Shown: one piece after another, positions 28,085-36,858 of the stretch
Layout: every line of letters starts with the position of its first letter
Numbering within the stretch: position 1 is the first letter of the stretch
Translations under genes and position numbers: made by a program
Notes under the pieces: generated by a model
What the model was told of the DNA's origin: nothing
Database searches by the model: none
The model's input: only the letters and a program-made list of their open reading frames with translations
Assembly (NCBI RefSeq): GCF_025989145.1
Contig: NZ_JAPDNQ010000001.1
Span: 372,001 to 436,000 of the forward strand
Direction of reading: 5' to 3'
Source: Microbacterium sp. SSM24
Lineage (GTDB): Bacteria; Actinomycetota; Actinomycetes; Actinomycetales; Microbacteriaceae
Length of the DNA: 64,000 bases

Positions 28085-29403
28085 GAGCAGCAGCTCGAGG
28101 CGCCGTCGCCGAGGTTGGTCGAGCAGACCCCGGTTGCCGGCAGAACGAGCTCGACGTTCGAGGCCGAGGCGGTGTCGCCGGCGAGCCATGCCGTGACGGA
28201 GCGCACCTGTTCGTATCCGGTCGCCAGGAGGAACGTCGGCGCACGCCCGTAGGACTTCATTCCGACGATGAAGAACCCCTGCTCCGGATGCGTGAGCTCA
28301 CGGAAGCCGTGCGGCTCGACCGTCCCGCACGAGTGCACGTTCGGATCGATGAGCGGAGCGAGTCGCTTGGGCGCCTCGACGATCTCATCGAGCTCGAGGC
28401 GGATCTCGCGGAGCATGTCGAGGTCGGGGCGGAAGCCCGTCGCGTTCACCACGACATCCGTCGCGTGCTCGACGACCTCGCCGCGGCGATGTCCGACCAG
28501 CTCCACCGGGCCGTCGGAACGACGAGCACGGATGATTTCGAAGCCGTCGAGCACCGTGATGCGTCCGTCGGCCACCGCCTGGTCGACGCGGCTGCCGAGT
28601 CGCGCGCGATCGGCCAGTTCGTCGTCGGCCGAGGACGACACGCGCACGGCCTGTGCGTTGCGGATCAGCCAGGTCACCGTCGTGCCGGGTTCCTCGTCCG
28701 CCAGCCGCGCAAGACCGAGCAGCGTGTTCGCGGCCGAGTGGCCGGCGCCGACGACGGTCGTGCGACGGCCTGCGAATCGTGCACGGTCACGACCCAGCAC
28801 ATCCGGGAGCGCCGGGGTGACAGCATCCGCGATGTCATCCATGCCGAGGAGCTCCAGGCCGCTGGATGAGAGCGAGTTCGGTGACAGGTAAGTGCCCGAG
28901 GCGTCGATCACGGCACGACCGGCGACGTCCTCGACAAACCCGTCCGCGGTGCGGACACGGACCGAGAAGGGCGTGGCCGCGCGTGCGCGGGTGCGCGTGC
29001 GGTCCATGCCCTCACGGGTCACACCGAGCACCTCGGCACCGAGGCGCACGCGAGTGGATATCTCGGGCAGCGCCGCGAGCGGGGCGACGTACTTCTCGAC
29101 GAGCTCGGCGCCGGTCGGTGCGCGTTCGGGGTCGGGAAGCTCCCACCCGGTGGCGGCGGTCAGGAGACGGACGGATGCCGGGTCGACGAGGTGCTTCCAG
29201 GGCGAGAAGAGACGCGTGTGACCCCATGACCGCACGCTTGCGGCGATCTGATCGCCCGATTCGTAGACGACGAAGTCGATGCCGCGCTCGACGAGATTCG
29301 CCGCCGCTGCGAGACCGATGGGGCCGGCGCCGATGATCACGACCGGCAGAGTCGAAACTCGATCCACGCTCGTGGCGCGGGGAGTCAGGTCGAGCAGGGT
29401 CAC
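28081..29403 (-). CDS. ars-cluster flavoprotein oxidoreductase
   Basis: A 440-residue FAD/NAD(P)-dependent oxidoreductase. The FAD loop is VVIIGAGPIGLAAAANLV (about residues 17-34) and the NAD(P) loop is TTVVGAGHSAANTLLGLARL (about 205-224); ATG-like motif VVVNATGFRPDLDML lies near 310. The tail carries CSTNLGDGASSCCS, a cysteine cluster that could bind metal or arsenic. Similar enzymes occur in actinobacterial ars clusters (ArsO-like), with unsettled reaction. The GTG at 29403 has GGAGG at 5 bases and fixes the start. It is divergent from arsR and coupled to the acetyltransferase. Confidence 0.8.
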   Translation of the reverse strand: MTLLDLTPRATSVDRVSTLPVVIIGAGPIGLAAAANLVERGIDFVVYESGDQIAASVRSWGHTRLFSPWKHLVDPASVRLLTAATGWELPDPERAPTGAELVEKYVAPLAALPEISTRVRLGAEVLGVTREGMDRTRTRARAATPFSVRVRTADGFVEDVAGRAVIDASGTYLSPNSLSSSGLELLGMDDIADAVTPALPDVLGRDRARFAGRRTTVVGAGHSAANTLLGLARLADEEPGTTVTWLIRNAQAVRVSSSADDELADRARLGSRVDQAVADGRITVLDGFEIIRARRSDGPVELVGHRRGEVVEHATDVVVNATGFRPDLDMLREIRLELDEIVEAPKRLAPLIDPNVHSCGTVEPHGFRELTHPEQGFFIVGMKSYGRAPTFLLATGYEQVRSVTAWLAGDTASASNVELVLPATGVCSTNLGDGASSCCS

Positions 29404-29418
29404 AACAGCCTCCAACAG

Positions 29419-29490
29419 ATATCGATGAACGTCGATGCTCGATTGTGCACGCATCTATCGACATCTGTCAATATCCACTACCATCGATAT
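29419..29490. promoter_or_regulatory. Divergent arsR/flavoprotein promoter region with inverted repeat
   Basis: A perfect 9-bp inverted repeat, ATATCGATG at 29419-29427 and CATCGATAT at 29482-29490, flanks the whole divergent promoter. One arm is near the flavoprotein start and the other ends at the arsR ATG. Additional partial CGAT half-sites lie between. The geometry suits ArsR binding that silences both directions together. No confident -35/-10 pair could be assigned. Confidence 0.55.
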
Positions 29491-29841
29491 ATGGCCACGA
29501 TGCTCGACCTCACCGACGTCTCCGCAGATGCGTGCTGCACCCCGCTGGTGCGCGAGCCGTTGACCGCCGCAGAGGCCGATCAGCTCGCGACGACGATGAA
29601 GGCGTTGGCAGACCCCACACGGCTTCGGCTGCTGTCTATCGTGGCGGCGTCTGAAGACTCCGAGGCCTGCGTGTGCGATCTGATCGAGCCCGTGGGGCTC
29701 AGCCAGCCCACGGTGTCGCATCACCTCAAGATCCTCACCACCGCGGGATTCCTGACTCGGAGCAAGCGAGGCACGTGGGCGTACTTCACGCTCGTTCCCG
29801 GCGCGCTGGACCGCGTCTCGCGACTCCTCGTCGCTTCGTGA
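29491..29841 (+). CDS. arsR: ArsR-type arsenic-responsive repressor
   Basis: A 116-residue winged-helix repressor with the classic arsenite-binding motif CVCDL in helix 4 (SEACVCDLIEP), the motif of type 1 ArsR proteins such as that of E. coli plasmids. The recognition segment is GLSQPTVSHHLKILTTAGFLTRSKRGTWAYF. Two more cysteines (ADACC) lie near residue 12-13 and may add ligands. ATG start lies at the end of a palindrome arm; upstream in-frame ATG at 29425 would destroy the promoter. The stop overlaps the aquaporin start (GTGA). Confidence 0.93.
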   Translation: MATMLDLTDVSADACCTPLVREPLTAAEADQLATTMKALADPTRLRLLSIVAASEDSEACVCDLIEPVGLSQPTVSHHLKILTTAGFLTRSKRGTWAYFTLVPGALDRVSRLLVAS

Positions 29842-30521
29842 CGCACACCATTCGCGCTGCCGCCGGAGAGTTCGTGGGCAGCGCAGGACTCGCCGCGGTC
29901 GTCGTCGGCTCGGGCATCGCCGCGCAACGCCTCTCCCCCACCGACGTCGGACTCCAGCTGTTCGAGAACGCGTTCGCCACCGCACTGGGGCTCGCCGTGC
30001 TGATCCTCATCTTCGCCACCGTGTCGGGAGCGCATTTCAATCCCGTCGTGACTCTGGTGGACATCACGCTTCACCGGCGGTCCTGGTCGACGGCTGCGAT
30101 CTACCTGCCGGTCCAGATTGTCGGATGCATCGCGGGAGCGGTGCTCGCGAACGTGATGTTCGCGGTGCCCGCTGTCGCCTGGAGCACGACCGACCGCTCG
30201 GGCTGGCCGTTGCTCCTCTCGGAGGTCGTGGCCACCGCGGGCCTGATCCTGGTGATCTTCGCGCTGGTGCGAACCGGCCGCTCGCACCTCGCTGCCCCCG
30301 CTGTCGGCGCCTACATCGGTGCGGCGTACTTCTTCACGTCGTCCTCGAGTTTCGCGAACCCTGCGATCACGATCGGTCGCATGTTCACCGACACGTTCGC
30401 CGGGATCGCGCCGGCATCAGCACTCCCCTTCATCGCGGCCCAGCTCGTCGGTGCCGCGCTCGGATTCGCGGCCGTCCGGTTGCTCTTCCCCATCGCCGCT
30501 CCCGAGCCCGTCGCCGTCTAG
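29838..30521 (+). CDS. Aquaglyceroporin of the ars cluster (AqpS-like)
   Basis: A 227-residue MIP channel with six helices and the two half-helix motifs: GAHFNPVVTLVD (NPV rather than NPA) and SSFANPAITIGRMF with the constriction arginine after NPA. In rhizobia an ars-linked aquaglyceroporin (AqpS) lets arsenite leave down its gradient after arsenate reduction, replacing ArsB or ACR3. The same role is inferred here since no pump is in the cluster. GTG at 29838 overlaps the arsR stop codon, so it is translationally coupled to the arsenic sensor. Confidence 0.85.
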   Translation: MTHTIRAAAGEFVGSAGLAAVVVGSGIAAQRLSPTDVGLQLFENAFATALGLAVLILIFATVSGAHFNPVVTLVDITLHRRSWSTAAIYLPVQIVGCIAGAVLANVMFAVPAVAWSTTDRSGWPLLLSEVVATAGLILVIFALVRTGRSHLAAPAVGAYIGAAYFFTSSSSFANPAITIGRMFTDTFAGIAPASALPFIAAQLVGAALGFAAVRLLFPIAAPEPVAV

Positions 30522-30608
30522 ATCGGGCGATCGAGTCGCGCTTCGGCCTCCCGCTCCACGAGCCCTCTTCTGCGTCTCATGGGCGAGTCTGCCGAGACTC
30601 CGGGGCGC

Positions 30609-31518
30609 TCAGTGGGTGTGCCGATGATGCGCGTCCGGGTAGTGGTCGTGGCCGTGGGTGAGTCGCTCGTGTACATGGGCGTGCCTGTGGCGGGTACCGG
30701 CCGCGACGGGCTCCGCGTGCGCGTGGGTGTGATGTTCGTCGTCGTGGGTGTGCCAGTGGTCGTGCACCACGGGTTCGTGAGTGTGTTCGTGCCCGTGGCG
30801 CTCGGTCAGGTGCAACCAGACGCCCAGTGCCATGAGCACGCCAGCGACGATGAGCTGCCAGGTGATGGCCTCCCCCAGAATGATCGCGAGGACCGCGCCG
30901 AAGAACGGTGCGACGGAGAAGTACGCGCCGGCACGCGCAGTTCCGACGTGCCGCATGCCGACGATGAACAGGGCGAGGCTGACGCCGTAGGCGAAGAACC
31001 CGACAACGAACGCGGCGGCGATGCTGCCGACCGCTGGTAGGGAAGCTCCGAGAGCAGGGGCTGCCGAGCTCAGCGCCGTTCGGGATGGATAGCAGAACCG
31101 CGCCGGCGACGATGGCGGTCATGCCGAGCGCGATGCGACGGTCGAAGTTCTCACGGAACACGAACCAGGCGAGGACGGCCGTGAAGACGCCCTCCGCATT
31201 GAGCAGCAGCGACGCGCCGGAGGCGGGCATGCGAGAGAGCCCGAGCATCAGCAGGACAGGAGCGACGATGCCCCCGCTGAGGACCACCCCGCCGAGCGGG
31301 AGCAACTCACCGCGCTCGAGGCGGACGCGCGGAGCGCGGGTGATCATGCGCAGGATCCCCAGCCCGATCCCGGAACCGCAGTAGAGCAATCCTGCCAGCA
31401 ACCACGGGCTGACATCACCGCCGAGCAGGAGCTTGGCCACAGGCGTACCCGCCCCGAAGAGCAGCGCGGCCAAGAGGGAAGCTTGGACGCCGCGATTGGA
31501 GAGGGCTGCAGGGAGCAT
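30609..31518 (-). pseudogene. EamA/DMT transporter with histidine-rich tail, frameshifted
   Basis: The first about 149 codons from ATG 31518 read as an EamA repeat (LAALLFGAGTPVAKLLLGG through FDRRIALGMTAIVAGAVLLS). In the same frame it then turns into arginine-rich nonsense. A one- or two-base indel near 31063-31072 (around gagctcggcagcc on the gene strand) restores the second repeat in another frame: SAAPALGASLPAVGSI, then VGTARAGAYFSVAPFFGAVL. The end is a tail of about 60 residues full of His (EHTHEPVVHDHWHTHDDEHH, HGHDHYPDAHHRHTH), typical of a DMT subgroup probably tied to metals. It is either a pseudogene or a sequencing error. Confidence 0.8.
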
Positions 31519-31660
31519 GCTCCAGTGTCGCACCGGGCGATCTTGTCCTGCCCGACTGCCGGGCGGTCCGCCGGGGTCACGCCCGACCACGCGGTGTACG
31601 ATCGCGATGAAGGCACCCGGACCCAGCGCCTCTTCATTCCGATATGAACGGCGGGGAGCG

Positions 31661-32365
31661 ATGCCCAGCACAGCCGGCGACGATCCGCCAGGCGATGTCT
31701 TCTCTCTCGCTGCGGCCGCTCTGGTTCGCGGCGGCAGCGACGATCTGTGCTCACCGCTGCGGGATGCTGTCGCGATGCCCGGCGCGGTGATCTCCACCCT
31801 CGGGTCTCCCATGGGCTCGCAGACGGTGTGCGCCAGCACGAGGCTCGGCGCACGGATCGACGAGATCCAGATCGACCTCGGTGAGGGCCCGTCGTGGGAG
31901 GCTCTGCGCACCAGGCGGCCGGTCGCGGCATCCGATCTCCAGGCCGACGGAGGGGCGATGTGGCCGGGAGCCTGGGCGGCGCTCCGGGAGCTCGATGTGG
32001 GCTCGCTCTACGCGTTCCCCCTGTTCGTCGGCGCCGTGGGCATCGGGTCCATCGCGCTCTATTCGACGGCCGCCCGCGAGTTGTCCGGCGCGGACATCTC
32101 CGGGCTGAGCCGGCTTGCCGCGATCGTCTCCGGCACCCTCCTCCGCCGGGCGGTGAACGGCCTCGAGGTGCCGGACGATGCGGCGGCCCCCGAGCCGTAC
32201 TCCCGCCGCGAGGTGCATCAGGCGACCGGCATGGTCGCGGCGCGGAACGGGATCGGCGTGGATGATGCGCTCCTGCTCCTCCGCGGCCACGCGTATGCGG
32301 TGGGACGGCCGGTGCGAGACGTGGCGCTCGACGTCATCGCTCGACGACTCGACCTGAGCCTGTGA
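31661..32365 (+). CDS. GAF-ANTAR regulator 1
   Basis: A 234-residue two-domain regulator. A GAF domain occupies about residues 15-155 (SLAAAALVRGG, ALRELDVGSLYAFPLFVGAVGIGSIALYS). An ANTAR RNA-binding domain fills about 178-230 (REVHQATGMVAARNGIGVDDALLLLRGHAYAVGRPVRDVALDVIARRL). ANTAR proteins prevent transcription termination by binding paired hairpins in nascent RNA; GAF domains sense small ligands. ATG at 31661 with GGGGAG close upstream. The second GAF-ANTAR gene follows 25 bases later, in the same orientation. Confidence 0.88.
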   Translation: MPSTAGDDPPGDVFSLAAAALVRGGSDDLCSPLRDAVAMPGAVISTLGSPMGSQTVCASTRLGARIDEIQIDLGEGPSWEALRTRRPVAASDLQADGGAMWPGAWAALRELDVGSLYAFPLFVGAVGIGSIALYSTAARELSGADISGLSRLAAIVSGTLLRRAVNGLEVPDDAAAPEPYSRREVHQATGMVAARNGIGVDDALLLLRGHAYAVGRPVRDVALDVIARRLDLSL

Positions 32366-32390
32366 TGGCCGCCAGGCTTAGAATGACGGC

Positions 32391-33104
32391 ATGACGGCGC
32401 TCTCCCGTGAGCATCAGCTGCTGGGGACCTTCGTCGCCTTGGCGGACTCCCTGGTCGACGAGTTCGACGTCGTGGATGTGCTCCAGCGCCTCGTGGACGA
32501 GTGCATCTCGCTCTTCGATGCGTCCGCCGCCGGAATCCTGCTCCTGAGCCCGTCGGATCAGCTCGAGGTGATCGTCTCCACCAGCGAGCGGAGCGAACTC
32601 GTCGAGCTGATGCAGCTGCGAGTCGGCGCGGGCCCCTGCGTGGAGGCGGCGACGACGGGTCAGGTCGTCTCCGTGGACGACATCGACCAGATCGCCGACC
32701 GGTGGCCGGCGTTCGCGGCCGACGCCCGCGCCTCCGGGTTCTCGTCGATTCACGCGATTCCCTTGCGCCTGCGGGACTCGACCCTGGGATCGCTGAACCT
32801 GCTGCGCGACGAGCCGGGCGCTCTCAACGAAGCGGATGCTGCGGCGGCGCAGGCCCTGGCCGACATCGCCACCATCAGCATCCTGCAGCAGCGGCTGGTC
32901 GAGGAGTCCGAGCTCGCGCAGGCCCAGCTCCAGCGCGCGCTGGACAGCCGCGTGGTGATCGAGCAGGCCAAGGGCTACCTCGCTCAGCGGCTGAACATCG
33001 AGATGGATGAGGCCTTCGCGCGCATTCGCACCAGGGCACGGTCCACGGGCACGCGCATCGGGGTCGTCGCGGCCGACGTCATCGCGGGCCGCGTCGATCT
33101 CTGA
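32391..33104 (+). CDS. GAF-ANTAR regulator 2
   Basis: A 237-residue protein with a GAF domain (about residues 10-160; FDASAAGILLLSPSDQLEVI, SIHAIPLRLRDSTLGSLNLLR) and a C-terminal ANTAR domain (about 180-234; RVVIEQAKGYLAQRLNIEMDEAFARIRTRARSTGTRIGVVAADVI). Unlike its neighbour it has the canonical ANTAR opening IEQAKGxL. The two share layout but not close sequence, so they are distinct paralogues, not a recent duplication. ATG at 32391 about 10 bases after GGC; the ribosome site is weak. It converges on the fatty-acid desaturase. Confidence 0.92.
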   Translation: MTALSREHQLLGTFVALADSLVDEFDVVDVLQRLVDECISLFDASAAGILLLSPSDQLEVIVSTSERSELVELMQLRVGAGPCVEAATTGQVVSVDDIDQIADRWPAFAADARASGFSSIHAIPLRLRDSTLGSLNLLRDEPGALNEADAAAAQALADIATISILQQRLVEESELAQAQLQRALDSRVVIEQAKGYLAQRLNIEMDEAFARIRTRARSTGTRIGVVAADVIAGRVDL

Positions 33105-33141
33105 GCCGCCGTTCACCCCACGATGTCGTCGTGCGTCGTCG

Positions 33142-34242
33142 CTACACCGCTTCCCGTTGAGCGAGGAGCGGACACGCGAAGGGATCCCGCTCGCCGAGCC
33201 CGACGCGGTTGATGTAGCGCACGACGATCCCGTACGACTGCCACAGGCCCGTTTCCGTGTACGTCACGCCGTGTTCGCGGCAGAACTCGGAGACCATTCC
33301 GGATGCCGCGCGCAGGTGCGGCCGCGGCATCGACGGGAACAGGTGGTGCTCGATCTGGTAGTTGAGCCCTCCCATGGCCGTATCCAGGAGCCGGTTGCCT
33401 CGAACGTTCCGGCTCATCAGCACCTGTCGGCGGAGGAAGTCCACCTTCACGTCGGCCGGGACGAGCGGCATCCCCTTGTGATTCGGAGCGAACGCCATGC
33501 CCATGTAGACGCCGAACAGGCCGAGCTGGACCCCGAGGAAAGCGAACGCGATCCCAGGTGAGAGCACCAGGAACACGACGGCGAGATAGCCGAGGATCCG
33601 GGCCGAGAGGAAGGCGATCTCGACCGGGCGTCGACGCAGAGGCTCGCGCGAGAAGACACGGCGCACGCTCGAAGCGTGAAGCGAGAGACCCTCGAGCAGC
33701 AGGATCGGGAAGAACAGCACGCCCTGATGCGCGATGAGCCAGCGAAGCGGCCCGCTGCGGCTGGCGCGCCGTCGGTCGGCCTGCTCCGGAGTGAAGGCGA
33801 TCACCGGCAGGTCGATGTCGGGATCGCTGCCGATCTTGTTCGGATTCGCATGGTGCCGGGTGTGCTTGTGCTGCCACCACCCGTAACTCAGCCCCACGAG
33901 GAAGTTGCTGATGACGAGGGTGGTCCAGTCGTTCCAACGCCCGGAACGGAAGATCTGCCGGTGCGCCGCGTCGTGCCCGAGCATGGCGACCTGCGTGAGC
34001 ACGACGGCCAGCACCGCCGCGGTCACGAGCTGCCACCACGTGTCGCCGACGAGGACGAAGACGGCGATCACCGCCGCGATCACGATCGGCGCGGCGATGA
34101 GTTTCGTCCAGTAGTAGCCGTACCGGCGCCTCATGAGGCCGCTCGCCATGACCAGCTGCGACAGTTCGGTGTAGCTGTTGGATGCCCGGGGCATCGTCGA
34201 TCGAACGGTCGACCGGACCTGTCCGGGAGAGATGACTGACAT
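33142..34242 (-). CDS. Membrane fatty acid desaturase
   Basis: A 366-residue di-iron desaturase. The three histidine boxes are HDAAH (about residues 90-94), HKHTRHH (about 125-131) and QIEHH (about 303-307, within LNYQIEHHLFPSMPR); the Q at box three is typical of front-end or acyl-lipid desaturases such as delta-6 types. About four helices surround them. I chose the ATG at 34242 because AGGGGG stands 7 bases upstream; the in-frame ATG at 34260 is less supported. The family uses an electron donor, often a ferredoxin; none is nearby. It probably adjusts membrane fluidity. Acyl substrate and position are unknown. Confidence 0.9.
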   Translation of the reverse strand: MSVISPGQVRSTVRSTMPRASNSYTELSQLVMASGLMRRRYGYYWTKLIAAPIVIAAVIAVFVLVGDTWWQLVTAAVLAVVLTQVAMLGHDAAHRQIFRSGRWNDWTTLVISNFLVGLSYGWWQHKHTRHHANPNKIGSDPDIDLPVIAFTPEQADRRRASRSGPLRWLIAHQGVLFFPILLLEGLSLHASSVRRVFSREPLRRRPVEIAFLSARILGYLAVVFLVLSPGIAFAFLGVQLGLFGVYMGMAFAPNHKGMPLVPADVKVDFLRRQVLMSRNVRGNRLLDTAMGGLNYQIEHHLFPSMPRPHLRAASGMVSEFCREHGVTYTETGLWQSYGIVVRYINRVGLGERDPFACPLLAQREAV

Positions 34243-34390
34243 TTCGATACCCCCTGTCATGAGCAGCGCGCACGGAGCGTGTCGCGCCAATGACAGGGTC
34301 TAGGCCATCTGATCTCAGGGTACGCCCATTGCCGGGTGCAGGCGCCGGCGTCCCGGGGAACGCACAGGTGAGTCGCGTCGGCCTGAGAGA

Positions 34391-35848
34391 CTACGGGACG
34401 AGGAGGGCGAGAAGCTCGTCGACGGCGATGGAGCACACGCCGATGCGTGAGTCCCCGATGCCGAACGGGATCCAGAGGACGTCGTCCACGATGACCCCGC
34501 CGCACGAGTACACGACGTTCGGGACGTAGCCGTCGCGACGTTCGTCCACGGGCCGCAGGAGGGGCATCGTCGTCCTTCCGAGCACGATCGTCGGATCGTC
34601 CAGATCGAGGAGCAGGGCTCCGAGCGAGTACCGGCGCATCGGGCCCACACCGTGCACGAGGACGACCCACCCCTGCGGCGTTTCGAGCGGGGGTCCGCAG
34701 TTGCCGGTCTGGACGATCTCCCACGGGTCCTCGGGGGCGTGCACGATCCCGACGTGGTTCCAGATCACGCCGTCGCGGGACTCCGCGAGCGAGATGCTGT
34801 CGCCGCCGGTCCGGCTCAGCGCGAGGTACCTGCCGTCGACCGGACGGGGAAAGAGGGCCATCCCCTTGTCTTGGGCGGCCTCACCCGTCAGTCGATGGAT
34901 GTCGAAGACGCGGAGGTCCTGCGTGACCATCAGGCGGGGCGCGATGTCGCGGCCGTCGTACGCCGTATAGGTTCCGCGGTAGTGGACAGCCCCGGTGAGG
35001 TCCGTGAATCGTACGAAACGCGCGTCTTCCATCCCGTGTCGCTCCTCTGCCGCAACGGGTGTGAGCACGCGCTGGCTCAGAGCGCTCTCGGCGGAGAAGA
35101 CGGCGCGGTAGACGGAGTTCGTCAGGTCGCGCAGGGCTTGGATATGCCGAGGACTGTCCTGGCGCCGAGCGAGTGCGCTCGGCAGACCGGTGACTGCTGC
35201 CTCGACGTCCGATGCGGTGAACCTGTCGGGAAGGGCCTGCAGCACGCTGTGCGAGATCTCGTCGAGTATTCCTTCCTCCTCGACGGCGGCACGGAAATGC
35301 GCGATGCTCCAGTCCCCCTCCTCGATACGCGCGCGCCACAGCGGCCGTGCCCGCTCCCCGAACGTCCATCGTCGGCCCGGGCCGACGACGGCCTCGGCGA
35401 ATCCGATGGAGGAGCGATGTCCCTCTCCGATCGACCGCAACGCGATCGCGATGCGAACCTCCCCCGGCTCGAGTCCTGCCTGATCCGGATGCTCGACCGC
35501 GCTGGGGTTGCACAGCGCCGCCCCCTCGACGGCGTACTCCGACGTGAAGCAGGCGCCGAGGACCAGCCGCTGCGCATCGCTGATCTCGACCGGATCCGCC
35601 AGGCGGGAGCTCACCACCTCGGCGTTGCCGGTGAACAGATCGAGGACGTCCGGATGCCGGAAGCCGAAGTCGCGGGTCAGCTCCGCCGCGAGCGCCTCGA
35701 TGGTGTCGACCGGCATCGACATCACGCGCGCGATGATCTCGGCCGCACGCGAGCGGTTCGCGGACCACTCCTCGCCCGGAAGGAAGAGCTGGGCGATCAC
35801 CCGGTCCGGCTCGGCGGTGAGTTCCGCCGCGTGGATCCGGACCGTCAT
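34391..35848 (-). CDS. Glycoside hydrolase family 130 protein
   Basis: A 485-residue protein with a five-bladed beta-propeller GH130 domain in its C-terminal two thirds: EERHGMEDARFVRFTD (GxEDxR), YRGTYTAYDG, DKGMALFPRPVDGRYLALSRTGGDSIS, and QTGNCGPPLETPQGWVVLVHGVG. The N-terminal about 170 residues are helical and not typical of the shorter GH130 members. GH130 enzymes phosphorolyse beta-1,4- or beta-1,2-mannosides, or hydrolyse them. It is the last gene of a coupled set (barrel protein start overlaps this gene's stop region: stop at 35845-35848 area). Substrate is unknown, probably a mannoside. Confidence 0.85.
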   Translation of the reverse strand: MTVRIHAAELTAEPDRVIAQLFLPGEEWSANRSRAAEIIARVMSMPVDTIEALAAELTRDFGFRHPDVLDLFTGNAEVVSSRLADPVEISDAQRLVLGACFTSEYAVEGAALCNPSAVEHPDQAGLEPGEVRIAIALRSIGEGHRSSIGFAEAVVGPGRRWTFGERARPLWRARIEEGDWSIAHFRAAVEEEGILDEISHSVLQALPDRFTASDVEAAVTGLPSALARRQDSPRHIQALRDLTNSVYRAVFSAESALSQRVLTPVAAEERHGMEDARFVRFTDLTGAVHYRGTYTAYDGRDIAPRLMVTQDLRVFDIHRLTGEAAQDKGMALFPRPVDGRYLALSRTGGDSISLAESRDGVIWNHVGIVHAPEDPWEIVQTGNCGPPLETPQGWVVLVHGVGPMRRYSLGALLLDLDDPTIVLGRTTMPLLRPVDERRDGYVPNVVYSCGGVIVDDVLWIPFGIGDSRIGVCSIAVDELLALLVP

Positions 35849-36858
35849 GGCCGGGCCGGCTCACTGTGACGGCGGGCCTGCTGGAAGGTGCTCAGCGCGG
35901 CGAGGGTCGACTCGGCGCCGCGGTTCTCGTTCCGGCCGTCGCGTTCGAGCCCGTCGAACCCTGCCCCGGTCTGTTCGTCGAACATGACCGCACCACCGTC
36001 GTTGAGCCCGGTGAACCAGCTCCATGCGAGCTCGATCGGGGGGAGCCACGCCGGGTCGCCCGTCACCGCGTACGCGCGGGCGCAGGCATCGGCGAGCGCT
36101 GCGAGCTCGATCGGCTGCTGATCGAACACGGGTTCGGTCTCGCCGAGTCCGCGCCCGCCGGTTCCGGTCACCGAGAACCGGCCGTTCGACGTCTCGAGGG
36201 AAAGGAGGAACTCGAGCATCCGCAGACCCTGCGCCGTGGCATCCGCGTCATGGAGGGCATGGCCTGCGGCGATCAGCGCCTCCGGGATCGAGGCGTTCCC
36301 ATAGGTGAGACGACGCTCCGGCCAGAGCCAGACCTCGTCCGTCAGCACCGGCATCGCCGTGACGAAGTCGAGGAGGAGGCCGCGGGCGATGTGATCGTCC
36401 GGGCGCACGCCCACGATCTCGGCTGCGCCGAGGGCCGCGAACGCGAGAGTCCGCAGGCTCGTGGAGCGCTCGCGCGCCGCGAGACGGAACGACCGCATCG
36501 CGCGCGCTCTCGTCCACGGGTCGCCACCCTGTGCTGCCATCGTGCCGAGCGCCCACAGGAGCCGCCCCCACCAGTCGCCCATCGCCGGCTGGTCGGACCA
36601 GGTCCCGTCAGCGCTCATGCGATTGTGCGTGAGCCCGTCCGGCCGGACCGCCGACTCGAGGAAGCGCAGGTAGATCGCCGACAGCCGCGCGAGAGCGATC
36701 GTCTGCTGCGGTTCACGCGCCACGACGATCAGCGCTCGCGCCACATCGTCGACGCAGTATCCGTGCTCGAGACGCGGCTCGTCGAAGAGGGCGTGCTCGA
36801 AGATGCCCGTGTGGTCCGTCAGAACCCCGAGGTGCGCATACGACGGCGAGGCGTCCAT
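35845..36858 (-). CDS. (Alpha/alpha)-barrel glycan-associated protein
   Basis: A 337-residue protein with repeated helical hairpins and Trp-rich motifs (YCVDDVARALIVV, WWGRLLWALGTMA, WPERRLTYGNASIPEALI, FDQQPIELAALADA) in the style of six-hairpin glycosidases/isomerases. Similar proteins are often named glycosyltransferase by association, but no GT fold is visible. It overlaps its neighbours on both sides: ATG at 36858 overlaps the GT4 stop by ATGA, and its 3' end overlaps the GH130 start by 4 bases. A catalytic or binding role on the same oligosaccharide is inferred. Confidence 0.75.
   Translation of the reverse strand: MDASPSYAHLGVLTDHTGIFEHALFDEPRLEHGYCVDDVARALIVVAREPQQTIALARLSAIYLRFLESAVRPDGLTHNRMSADGTWSDQPAMGDWWGRLLWALGTMAAQGGDPWTRARAMRSFRLAARERSTSLRTLAFAALGAAEIVGVRPDDHIARGLLLDFVTAMPVLTDEVWLWPERRLTYGNASIPEALIAAGHALHDADATAQGLRMLEFLLSLETSNGRFSVTGTGGRGLGETEPVFDQQPIELAALADACARAYAVTGDPAWLPPIELAWSWFTGLNDGGAVMFDEQTGAGFDGLERDGRNENRGAESTLAALSTFQQARRHSEPARP

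Noticed and set aside
24898-31600. Attachment-site duplication of the tRNA-Ser 3' end
   Set aside because: I searched the block for a repeat of the tRNA tail (ttcgaatcccctatcct) and saw none. No integrase is present.
30577-31911. A 444-codon single frame for the EamA region
   Set aside because: Residues before ATG 31518 and after the indel are low-complexity Arg-rich text. The true gene continues in another frame.
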